Below, piece by piece: positions 20,379-30,351 of a DNA stretch of 35,287 nucleotides. This DNA is from Pleurotus ostreatus/Saccharomyces cerevisiae fusant (Eukaryota > Opisthokonta). How positions within the stretch are numbered: position 1 is the stretch's first letter; each line of letters opens with the position of its first letter. The notes beneath the pieces are model-generated. The model saw only the letters and a list, made by a program, of their open reading frames with translations. It did not search any database and had not been told where the DNA came from. Position numbers and translations under genes: made by a program. The stretch covers positions 1 through 35,287 of the forward strand of contig JAMQCK010000232.1 of NCBI GenBank assembly GCA_024196135.1. The letters are read 5' to 3'.

Positions 20379-22051
20379 CTACTTGTCGTTGACGACAAGT
20401 CGCAAGGGGTCTGTATCGTAGAGGACAGTGAAGACGCGCTTTGAAAGCGCAGGCCCAAGCTTGTCCCTGACACGTTTCTGGCCATTCGCCGTGCACTCGA
20501 CCTACGCAAAATATCAGCTCGCAACTTGCGCTCGTTTGATTACGACCACACCAACGTACCGGTATGCTTGCCAACAACAACGGCCCCGCCTGTGGATCCC
20601 CCTCATACGCCCGATACAAACTATCCATCGTCGGATACACCTTCGCAATGGCCTTCGCATGCTCCGCGTTCATTCGATACAAACTCGCCAGCGCGCCCTC
20701 CCACGTCTCCGCCGCGCCCTTCCCCTTAGGCTGCCGCGTCTCCGCGCAGAAGGGCAAATGCGACCGCTCGAGGTACTTGTGAATTCGATGGCCCACGTCG
20801 CACGCCGTGTCGTACAAGCGCTGCACGATCTCCGCGGGCGTCTCCGCGCACATGTGGAACGCGTCGTGCGCCATCTCGAGTGCGAGCAGCGCGCGGTCGG
20901 CCGCAGACCGTGCTTGCGACTGCAGCTTCGCCATCCCGTGGATGAGCAGAATGGCCTGCCGCTTCGGGCCCTCCAGCGCGAGGCGGGTGCAAAAGGTATC
21001 AACCAAGCCACCCAGCGTGCCCCTCGCGCCGTGCTCCGCGAGCTTCTGCGCGCTTAGCCACAGGACCGCCGTCTGGTCGAATTTATCCTTGGGCTCGCAG
21101 TGCTGCCACACGCTCTTCTTCGTGTCGAACGTCTTCGTCACCCGCCGGCGGAAGCGGATCGTGTCGTGCCCGGGCATGGGGTCCGCCTCCGCTTCAACCG
21201 TGCCGCCATACTCGCCGACCTTATTGCGCAGGTCGGTGACGATGCCGGAGTAGGCGCGCGCGAGGGAGGCGGAGACGACAATGGTGGTCTCAGCGAGGGT
21301 CTCTTTGCGGTCGTTGACAAGCTTGTTGGCGGCTTTGAAGCTTCGTTGGGCGGTCTTTTGAGCTGCCTCTTCTTCTTTCTTGCGGGCGCGCTGCTCCTCC
21401 CGAGCGACCTTCGCCGCCTCCTTCTCAAGGCGTTGAGTTTCCTGGCGGACAATTGAGACGGTATTTTGGGGCAACGAGATTGTGGCGCACCTTCTCCTGC
21501 TTCTTGGCCTCCCTCTCCTGCCGCTTAGCCTCCTTCTCACCCTCCTCCTTCGCCTTCTCCTCTGCCGTCTTGCGTGAACGACGGGGTTTCTTGACCGGCG
21601 TAGGAGGTTCGGACTAGGCAGGACTCATCGGTCAAGTTGCGAGGATCTGATGAGGTCCATCACGCACCTCGGCCTCGCTGTCCTCGCTGAGAGCTCGAGT
21701 CCTCTTACTGCCTGCGGAAGAGCCGCTATCTCGAGTCTCCAGAGGGGTGTAACTACCCCTGTTCGACCGTGAAGGGGCCCTTGCAGCGAATTGTTGCGAT
21801 CCAAGCTCAGGAAACTCGTCGCCAGAGCTATTATCCTCGCTGCTGCTATCCAGTTCAATCATCTGCGGTTGACTCGATGGTGCTGGACTCGATGGTGCCG
21901 GGACGAAAGCGTCGTCCGGTTCTGTGTCTGAGTCTGAGAGGTCTATGACCTCACCGGCGGACAGCTGAGAGGAGGGAGGAAGCGAGGCCTGGCTGAAGGT
22001 GATCTCGCCGTCTTCGCCATCTGATATGTCAATAACATCAAGGGCTGGCAT
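20379..22051 (-). CDS. eme1: Crossover-junction endonuclease subunit Eme1/Mms4
   Basis: This is the non-catalytic ERCC4-domain partner of Mus81. The heterodimer cleaves branched DNA such as 3' flaps, stalled forks and recombination intermediates in the nucleus. Four exons (22051-21668, 21613-21491, 21441-20560, 20501-20379) give 503 residues. The N-terminus is acidic with three SUMO-interaction-like motifs (VIDISDGEDGE, VIDLSDSDTE, MIELDSSSED). A basic coiled coil follows (about residues 130-210, Glu/Lys-rich). The degenerate ERCC4 domain then runs IVVSASLARAYSG, DTIRFRRRVTKTFD, SVWQHCEPKDKFDQTAVLWLSA, AILLIHGMAKLQSQ. The C-terminal HhH part ends ANGQKRVRDKLGPALSKRVFTVLYDTDPLRL, matching the conserved Eme1 ending. 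No ERKxxxD nuclease motif is present, as expected. It diverges from mus81. Confidence 0.85.
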
Positions 22052-22262
22052 CGTGGTCAGCGGTGGTGGGAAGAAAGCTTATGCCTAAATGTGATGTGCT
22101 TGCTTCGACGCGCTCGACGCGACATGTCACGCGTGACATGTCGCGTTCATTGGCTGTAGCCGCGGGACTTGACAACTTGTTCCCGGCGAGCACGACGGCC
22201 CACACATCTAGGCGAAATCTTCCTTATCTGATTCTATATCTTGACTATATCTTCTTGCATCT
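22052..22262. promoter_or_regulatory. Shared bidirectional promoter of eme1 and mus81
   Basis: Only 211 bp separate the two start codons. The region holds an ACGCG core at 22108-22112, the 30-bp palindrome at 22117-22146, and a CCAAT box (ATTGG on the plus strand, 22149-22153). AT-rich CTATATCTTGACTATATC lies close to the mus81 start. Shared control of both subunits is inferred from this arrangement. Confidence 0.75.
22117..22146. promoter_or_regulatory. 30-bp perfect palindrome centred on an MCB (ACGCGT) site
   Basis: Positions 22117-22146 are self-complementary over all 30 bases, with the axis between 22131 and 22132. The centre (22129-22134) is ACGCGT, the MluI cell-cycle box bound by MBF (Mbp1/Swi6 family), within TCACGCGTGA. 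Each outer end is ACGCGA or its complement, so the palindrome holds three ACGCG-type cores, flanking two ACATGT hexamers. A fourth ACGCG is just outside at 22108-22112. In fungi MBF drives G1/S genes for DNA replication and repair, which suits mus81 and eme1. Confidence 0.7.
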
Positions 22263-24617
22263 ATGTCTCGAACTGGGGCGTCCAGGACTCGCACGAAATG
22301 CGCCAATCCCGAGCTCCTATCTTGGCTTGGGGAGCTGCGCGACGAGACGGAGGAAGGTGTGTAACCCTCACATACTTCTTGGCTCCATCTCACTGCCAGC
22401 TTTAGACTCGAACTACCGTATGGTACTTGGTAGAGCGTACAAGAGCATGAAGGAGTACCCCGACGTCCTCGAACGCATCGAAGACGCTGTGCGCATCAAG
22501 AACATTGGCCCAAAGATCATCAGCAAGCTCAAGGAAAAGCAGAAGGAGAAGACCGGCTTCATGAGCGCTCACCTCAACTTCCCCTCCATGGCGGGTCCCT
22601 CTACCTCTACGGCGACCGAACCGGCACCGAAGAAGCGGGGTAGACCCAAGAAGGCCGACGGAAGTACTGCTACACCTCTGAATCGCCAAGTTTCTGCCCC
22701 CTCAGTCATGCATACACCTGGGCAGGCTAAGGCTACCCCGCGGGCTCGTCAGGCTTCTGGTGATGGCGCCGTCGAAGCGACTGTGGAATACGCGCCACCT
22801 CCCAGTGCACCTTTGACAGACTCAGACCCCTTTTTGTTTACCTACCTCGGTGAGTTCGCCGTACATACTTCTCGATTATTGACTGATCCCTCTTGTTAGA
22901 CCGCGGCTCTCAGCCTGTTCGAAGGCGAGACGATGCTCACTTCGAAGAGAAGAATTTGAAGGAACCGGGTTACCTCATCCAGTACTCAACCCCCTACGAC
23001 AAACACCCCCTCACCGAGCAGCTCATAGGGTGTTTCCCCATCGGCGGGAAATTCCAAGCGTATCTTCCGATGATCTTCGCGCTGGAAATGGATACCTCTC
23101 CGCTGCCCGCATCGCAGCCCGCCCCGCCGCCTCCGACTCCCAAGGCAGCTCTCCCGCAAGCAGAAAAACGAAAGCTCTCTGACTTGCTTGATGCGGAGAA
23201 CAGAGCGGACGCTGCACAGAAGCGGCGCAATACCGGGTCTATAAACCCCGCCCGTCAGCTGCCAGTGCAGCCGCCCGGTCTTGCGTCGACCTCGTTTGCG
23301 ACCGCGCGAAAGCCCATGGGTCGCTCGGCCACGATGCCGGCTATGAACAATAGCATGCCGCCCCCGGCGGCGCCCTCTGCAGCAGAGCCCATTACCAGGA
23401 CCACCTCCCTCCCCAACAACGCCCGAGCTCAACGCAACAAGCCCCGCCTCTCCTCCGCGCTCCCCACCATGGAAATCGAGGTTGACCTCGAGGACCCCTA
23501 CGCATCCGCCGAACACATGGAGATACCGGAATTCAACCCCATCGTCATCCCCGCCGAAGGCTACGACATCAAGTTCGTGCTCGACATCCGGGAGGTCAAG
23601 TCGAGGAAGGATCGGGACTGGCTGGCGGATAAGTTGGCGTCCAAGGGGATCCCGGTGGTGAAGGAGCCGCTGGAGATCGGGGACGTGGCGTGGAAGGCGG
23701 TGCGGAAGCATAAGCGGGGGGATGAGTATGATGAGGTTGTGCTGGATGTGATTTTGGAGCGGAAGCGGTTCGATGATTTGTGGATGAGTATCAAGGAGGG
23801 ACGGTTTCATGAGCAGAAGGTATGGCATATTTTGGTCAATGCGAGTGGGCGGTTCTGACTTGACACACAGTTTCGCCTCCACAACTCGGCGGTGACGAAG
23901 GTGTTCTACCTTGTAGAAGCCTACGGTGAGCTGGCTAATGCATGCAATATAGGTACATCCTGATATTCCGCAGATCGCAACAAACGGGAGGATGCCAAAA
24001 AGGGCACGATGGGCAAAGCCTTCGACACCGCCATCAGCTCCACGCAAGTAGTCGACCACTTCCGCGTCAAAGAAACCAGCCACATCAACGACACCATCGC
24101 CTACTACACCACCCTCCACGCCGCCGTCCTCGACCGCTACCGCAACAAGCCGCTCAACGTCCTCCCCTCCGAGCTCATCCGCCGCCAAACGTACCTCAAG
24201 CTCCAAAAAGGCCTCCGCCGCCGCGAGCCGCACCGCGAGTACCTCACCACGTTCGCCGCGTTCCAACTGCTCAACACCAAGTCGGGCTTCACGACGATCA
24301 GGGAGACGTGGGCGCGGCAGCTGCTGCGCGTCAATTCGATGAGCGCGGAGAAGGCGGGGGCGGTGGTGCAAAGATACCCGTGCCCGCGGGCGCTGCGGGA
24401 CGCGTTCAAGGAGGACGAAGAGCGGGAGCGCGAGGAGCGGGCGCTGGAGGAGATGGAGGCGAGGGCGGTGAAGGGGGGAAGGAGGAGGAAAAGCCAGGTG
24501 AGGCCGGCGAAGCATCTGTTGAAGGATGTGGGGCAGGGGGTAAGGATGGTGGGGGAGTCGTTGAGTGAGAAGGTGTATGAGTTGATGATGTCGGAGGAGT
24601 ACTACGCGGCGCGGTAG
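22263..24617 (+). CDS. mus81: Structure-specific endonuclease catalytic subunit Mus81
   Basis: This is the catalytic XPF-family nuclease that acts with Eme1 on 3' flaps, replication forks and nicked Holliday junctions. Five exons (22263-22356, 22400-22849, 22900-23819, 23871-23925, 23974-24617) give 720 residues. The N-terminal HhH domain reads NPELLSWLGELRDETEEA, YRMVLGRAYKSMKEY, IKNIGPKII. A Pro/Ser-rich linker and the winged-helix-like segment around YSTPYDKHPL follow. The ERCC4 nuclease core is next: VLDIREVKSRKDRDW, PLEIGDVAWKA, then the catalytic VILERKRFDDL (codons from 23751, ERKxxxD intact). GKAFDTAISSTQVVDHFRVKET and the C-terminal HhH region complete it. The linker near residues 260-400 is unusually long and Pro/Ala-rich. 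It should be active. Confidence 0.95.
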
Positions 24618-25516
24618 GGTGGGGTCGGGATCTACAGCACTGCCTTGGGTAACCCCTGAATTATGAGCATATCTTAATGTGTATCTATCGTATAGAGTGC
24701 CACCATACTTAGTGGCCTTTTTTACATCCTTCGACCATATGTTTTGCCCTTTTTTTAACTTTTCGCCCCATGTCCTGTCACAGTTTGTTTGTCACGTCAC
24801 AACATGCACGTGCTTGTCGCGTTTCTTCTTTCGCGCGACGCGGTCCACGTCTGGCATCTTGCTTCCGACGACCATCTGGCAGGAATCCCCTTCACGGCAA
24901 CCCATTCCTACACAAAGTCGCTCGCGCAATCTCCTTCTGCTCTGCCTGTGAAAGATGAGGATCTATCGATTTTTCGTTCGAACCTCGGAAGGGACATGTC
25001 GTCGGTCCCATCCGCACCTCCTCGACGACTTGACCAGTCATTTCCATGGTTGCGCGTGGTCTACTGCTTTCCAAGTCCCGATATCTCTCTACTTATGCGA
25101 CGATCTACGTCGAGACCAAGCTCAACTGCTCTATGGTCATTCTGGCCTGCGCTGACACACGTAGACCGTTGGCGCGTCTTCCCCTTTGGCTGCCTTCGAG
25201 TACATGTGGCGATGTATCGGAGTACAATGCTCACTCAGTTCATCCGAATGCCTAGCTACGCTCGGCACCCTCGATTTTTCTTCTCGCGTTTGATATTACG
25301 GCCATCTAGTATTTATCCTCAAAGTACTTTCAGAGCCAAGGCCGCTCTTCCTACATTCAGGGTAAGGCTCGGTCGCTGGATGTCGCCTCACCCAGCAGTT
25401 TGGATCGCGTACATTGTGCGTATCTATGGAGACTACGAGTATAAGAGCCGGGCAGCGACCACGACTGCTGCAGACAGCGTCCTTTCTTCCCTCTTAGCAT
25501 TTAATTCAACACATCC
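24618..25516. other. Gene-free region between mus81 and the second lyase copy
   Basis: This is the 3' flank of mus81 and the promoter of the next gene. A long open frame (24789-25583, plus strand) runs through it. It has no recognisable domains, is Ser/Arg/His-rich without a pattern and overlaps the lyase first exon in another frame, so I treat it as chance. A GTCACGTCA motif is at 24791-24799 and a TATA-like TATAAG at 25440-25445. Confidence 0.5.
25440..25445 (+). promoter_or_regulatory. Probable TATA box of the decayed lyase copy
   Basis: TATAAG in the context GAGTATAAGA lies about 72-77 nt upstream of the ATG at 25517, matching GAGGTATAAGA before the intact copy. This suggests the duplication included the core promoter. 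Confidence 0.45.
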
Positions 25517-27095
25517 ATGGTCGCTTTATTGGCTCTCTTCGGCCGCGCTCCTCTACCTGCACGCAAGGAGCATCTCTCGGTGAGTCCTCCTCCTTCCCTC
25601 CTCTTTCTCTGACCTTCTCTATCCATCCTGAACCCCCCTCTCAGCCCAAAACCAAAAGCGCTGCCGCCGAGATCTTCGTCTCCCCCTCGGGCTCCGACAC
25701 CAACGCCGGCACCCTCGACGCACCGCTCGCCACCATCAGAACCGCGGTCGAGCTCGCCGTCGCCGGCGACACCATCTACCTCCGCGAGGGCACGCACACG
25801 CCAACGGAGAATATCCAGATCACCAAGAGCGGGACCGCGGACGCGCAGTATACTATTGCGGCTTATGATGGGGACAAGGTGGTTGTGGATGGGGAGGAGT
25901 TGCCTTAGTGAGTGCTCCTCGAATATTATCTGTTGGCTCTTGCCTGCGGAACACCTCGATACGCGGTATGCTGCTGACTTGACGTGGTAAGTTAATGTGG
26001 ACACCAGCACTCCAGGCGAGCTAGGCGACACTATCCCTCGCTCCGATCGCGCTATATTCCATATCGAGGCGGATTATTGGGTGTTCGAAGGGCTTGAGAT
26101 TGATCCATGGCCCATACGATATCTACGCGGACAACTCCAACCATAACACATATCGCAATCTGATTACAAGGGATAATTACGAGACGGGTTCGCCGTTCTT
26201 CGCCAATGTCTAGCAATGTCTCCGCGTCTAGGCGCAGATCTTCGCGTAGGCCTTCAAATTCAAGGCGAGACGAGCTACAATCTCGTGGAGAACCCGGACA
26301 GGTAGGCCATCCGATCCCCTATCGCACTAAACTCTTGGTTGACGCCCTGTGCCCAGCTACGGCAACTACGACCCTCGCAAGAACGGCGAGAGCGCCGATG
26401 GACTCGCTGTGAAGCAAGGATTCGGAGAAGGGAACGTCATCCGCGGTTCCCGCCTCTGGGACAACGTCGACGACGGCGCGGACTTCATGTGTGTCTACCC
26501 TTCTATCTCACCTTCACTGTCTCACTCACCCTTCCTCAGCGAGTTCAGGTCCCCGGTCACGGTCGAGACGACGTATGCCTGGGGCAATGGGTTCAACCGC
26601 TGGGGCTTCGAGCCCTTCGAGGGTTACGACAACGGCTTCGGGGGCGGCGACAAGGATATCATGGAACCCGCGGCGCACGTCATCACGAACTGCATCGCCT
26701 TCTCGAACGCGGCGGGCGGGTTCGTGGACAATAGTCAGCCCGGGGACATAGTCCCTCACGCGCAACACGGCCTGGAACAACACGCGCACGGGTAGGCAGT
26801 TTGACGAGCCGGGGTACACGGGGACGCTGACGAGCAACATTGCGGTTTCCAATGGGATCGACACGTCTTTGACGGACGGGGTGAGATTGCGATTGCTTGA
26901 CAACGTGCAAGTATATTCATTGTCCTCCAGGTCAACGCATCCTCGAACTCGTGGGACTCGGGCTCCTGGAGCGACGCTTCCTTCAGCCTGGATTCGTCCA
27001 TCCTGACCGGTGCGAGAGCGGCCAACGGAAGCATCGCTGCGTCATCTTTCCTGCTTCCTGCTAATGGTGCCGAGATCGGGGCTTACTACGTCTGA
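25517..27095 (+). pseudogene. Decayed second copy of the PL9 pectate-lyase-like gene
   Basis: The gene has the same exon-intron plan as the copy at 11038, and the protein similarity runs end to end (MVALLALFGRAPLPARKEHLS, then AAEIFVSPSGSDTNAGT, to GAEIGAYYV). Introns fall at the same codons, so it is a DNA-level duplicate, not a retrocopy. Two +1 frameshifts break it. One is at about 26101-26112, where an extra C precedes the codons matching HGPYAIYADNS. The other is at about 26741-26755, in the segment matching PGDMTLTRNTAWN. In addition, the codons matching K261-L262 of the intact copy are deleted (near 26640: DNGF followed directly by GGGD), removing the predicted catalytic lysine. The Asp cluster (SADG, NVDDGADF) remains. 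Sequencing error could explain one frameshift, but hardly all three lesions. Confidence 0.75.
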
Positions 27096-27418
27096 CCTAT
27101 CGATACCTATATCGTCGTGGCTCGACCTGGCTTCACGTCACAAGGCTTCGGAGAGTTCGACCACTGTATACGCGCATATGAATATACACGAGTTTCTTGT
27201 TGCGGCGGAACTTAGGTTCTCTGTGCCTCTGTCGTGCTGGGTGCTTGTGGTAGACACGACAGAAGAGGCCAAGGTGCGGCTTTTGCTCGACTAAATGGCC
27301 AGATAAGGCAATTTAAGAGTTGTAGGTCCCGGCATCTCCCGTTCCCTGCGCAGTGGTCACATCAGCGCGTGACCCCCGCGTAACACCGTGTTCCGAACTT
27401 CGATGTGTAGACCCCGCT
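27096..27418. other. Short intergenic region before the helicase-like gene
   Basis: This is about 320 bp of 3' flank and promoter. I see no supported feature. The helicase start codon is uncertain, so the leader may extend further right. Confidence 0.4.
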
Positions 27419-30351
27419 ATGTTCGCTGTCGCCTCAGCTGTGAAGGGTCTAGTGCCATTCACTGCGCCACAATCCAGGTCAAACCGTGCAAGCTCACCAG
27501 GACCGTCTTACAGCCTCCACACGCTCGGACCTGGGTGCACGAATGAATCAATGAATGGCGGAAAGTGGTCGGGTGACCGCCTCCGGCAAGCGACAGTGAT
27601 GTGCGAAGATATCAACCAGCCTGGCCTTACGTTGGCTGCGCCTCCCACCTCTCTTCAGGCGTCCATGTATCGACGGTTTCTGCCCCAGCGACGCAAGGTC
27701 TCTGCCGACGACGTACCTCTCGACGATGCGCTGCATGGGTTTGTGCCCTCGCAGGTCACTGGGCACCAAGTCAAACGCGCGCAGGCCCATTCCATCAATC
27801 CGTTCACCAAGCGGAGATACACGCCACGCTACAAGGAGCTCCTCTCGAGTCGCAGCTCGCTCCCGGCCAACGCACAGGCGGATGAGTTCCTCCGATCCGT
27901 AAGTCCATCTGTGGCGACCCTAAAAAATGGCGTCTTGACACTGATGGATCGATAGTTCAGCCAGCGCAAGGTGACCCTCGTAACAGGCGCTGTTGGCGCA
28001 GGCAAGACGACACAGTACGTCCTATTCATCACGTTCGAATTATCTCATCTGAAGGGTCTCGACGCTAAGGATCCCCCAACTGATCGTCTATGCGGACATG
28101 CCACACAAGAAGGGCAAGGCCGTCGCCTGCGTACAACCCCGAAAAATTATGGCTGCTATCCAAGCCCATCGAGTGGCCCAGGAATTGGAAGGTACGCGTC
28201 GTGTTCTAGCGTCTGACTCGGTTCATATGAGGAAGATTAATTCCCTCCCTATAGTCCCCGTCGGTGAACACGTGGGGTACGCGACCGTCTCCGAGAACAG
28301 GACGGCGCGCCAGACGATGCTGGTCTACCTCACCGACGAGGCGCTGGTGCGGGAGATGCTGTCTGATCGCTACCTCTCGAGATACTCGGTCATCATCCTG
28401 GACGACGTGCACGAGCGCTCGCTGTACTCGGATTTCCTCATCTGTCTGCTCCGAGATGTGATTCGGAGGAGGTCAGATGTGAAGCTCGTGCTGATGTCTG
28501 CGCTCGACGATGTGTCCCTCTTCGAAGACTACTTTGGCGTCAGAGGGCACGTACGACTGACGAGTGTCGAATACACCGTCAGCACGCACTACGCACGAGA
28601 ACCAAGTACTGCTCTCATCGACGACGCTCTTGGGCTTATCACGGATATCCACCTGACGCAGGAAGCTGGGAACATACTCTTATTTCTCACTGAAGACGAG
28701 GAAATACAACATATCTGCCAACTCATTCACGAGACTGTCGAACCAGGCCTCCCTCCTCTGACTGCGATCCCCGTACACGAGCATATGCGAGCTCAGGATA
28801 TTCAGACTCATGTATACGCCACACTTCATGGGCCTCCCCAACGTCGAGTCTTCGTCTGCAACGACCTGGCCAAATCTGCGCTATGTATTCCGAGTATCGC
28901 CTTCGTAATCGACCCTGGGTTTTCCAAGCGCCAGATATATGATCCTGGATTACGAGCGAGCACCTCTCGCCTCATCCCCACCGACAAGGAATCCGGGTCC
29001 CTGCGCAAGCACGCCGCTGGCCACATCCGTCCTGGCAAGTGTTTCCGACTCCTCAGTCGGGAGGACTACCATGAGAACTCGGAGGACGAGATCTTGCCGG
29101 AGATCCTCACAGCCGACCTGACCTCCGCCGTATTGCTCCTCATTGCCCTCGGGGTCAAGGTAGGGTTCAGGCATCTTTTGCGCTGGCGAACCTTGTTTGA
29201 CATCGTATAGAACGTTCTCACCTTTAGCTACCTTGACCCACCGCCTCCGGGCGTGCTGGAGGGTGCGATAGACCTCCTGACGCACCTGAAGGCCCTGGAC
29301 AGCGCGGGACGGCTGACGCGTCTGGGAGAGACGATGGCTAAGCTACCGGTTGCGCCACAGGTGAGATTGCAAGCCAAAAAAACTACTTCAGGCTCTTTCA
29401 TGCTTAACACTTCGTCCCAGCTGGCGAAGGCCTTGATGGCAGCACCAAAATGCTGCTGCTACCGCGAGTTGCTCAAGATCTCTGCCATGCTACACGGTAC
29501 GTTTGCCTCAAAGCCCGGTCCGACCTTTCTAACTTCTACCGCAGTTCAATCCCGCCAGGAAATATTCCGCCGCCCACCTGACCTCGAGGAGGAGGCCGAA
29601 ATGGCGCACAAGCTCCTCGCCACCTCGCCCACCAGCGACCACCTGACCCTGCTCAACATCTACGACACGTACGCCCGAATCAAAGGTAGGTGCCGAATCC
29701 AGTGCGCGCCCCCGCGCCCGTGGGTCCGCGAACCCTCGCTCACCCGCTTCTCTTCGCAGACCGGCACGGCCGCAGCTGGGCGGACAAGATGTTCCTCTCG
29801 CAGGCGGCACTGGAAGAAGCGGTGCTGATGCGCGACGTGCTGGAGAAGACGATGCTTCGCATCGATCCGTCGCTGGCTGCGCCGACGGAGGCACCGACGG
29901 CGGCGCACCTGCAGCGCGGCATTGCCCGGAGTCTCGTGTACGGGTTCTTCACGCAGGTCGCGCATCGGGAGGGCGATACGTATATGACGTTCCAGAATGA
30001 TGTGCCGGCGACGCTGCATGTTGACAGTGGGCTGGAGACGACGCCAGACTGGGTGGTGTACGACCAGCTGGTTCTGTCTCCGGATCCCACGTTGCGTACG
30101 GTGACGGCTATTGACCCTGGATGGTAAGTTTTGTACTTCGGCGAAATTTGCGTATCAGCTGATGGGTCTACAGGCTGTTCGAACTTGCTCCCGAGTACTA
30201 TGACCTCCGCTACCTGCCAGAGACACACTCCAAGTACGCGCTGGGCGCTACTCTGCAGCCTGGGCTCTTGTCCAGGGTGCAGCACGAGGCAGATGTCAAA
30301 GCAGTGACGGAGCGGTTCGAGTACTTCACTGTACATGATCATCATACCTGA
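27419..30351 (+). CDS. Prp43/DHX15-like DEAH helicase with degenerate catalytic motifs
   Basis: Nine exons (27419-27898, 27956-28014, 28070-28191, 28255-29159, 29211-29360, 29421-29496, 29545-29685, 29760-30123, 30174-30351) give 824 residues if the first ATG is used; later ATGs are possible. Prp43-type landmarks run the whole length: NPFTKRRYTPRYKELL, motif I GAVGAGKTTQIPQ (G171-Q180), motif Ia VQPRKIMAAIQAHRV, VGEHVGYATVSEN, LVYLTDEALVREM, motif V VCNDLAKSALCIPSIAFVID, DPGFSKRQIYDP, winged-helix/ratchet DPPPPGVLEGAIDLL, and the OB-fold end GFFTQVAHREG to WLFELAPEYYDLRYLP. Key motifs are altered: DDVH (270-273) for DEAH, SAL (302-304) for SAT, and LRKHAAGH for QRAGRAGR in motif VI. The frame is intact, so it is probably expressed as a non-canonical or inactive paralogue. 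Confidence 0.8.

Noticed and set aside
22986..24515. 509-codon minus-strand frame opposite mus81
   Set aside because: It is antisense to conserved Mus81 nuclease exons, crosses their introns and is composed of biased Arg/Leu/His/Gly sequence.
24789..25583. 264-codon plus-strand frame between mus81 and the lyase copy
   Set aside because: It has no recognisable features, contains the lyase TATA region and overlaps the lyase first exon in a different frame. It could be tested by RNA-seq, but I do not call it.
28192..28254. In-frame 63-nt intron of the helicase-like gene read as coding
   Set aside because: The stretch has GTACGC and TAG borders and no stop, so retention is possible. However, the spliced version (ELE joined to VPVGEHVGY) restores Prp43 spacing, so I treat it as an intron.
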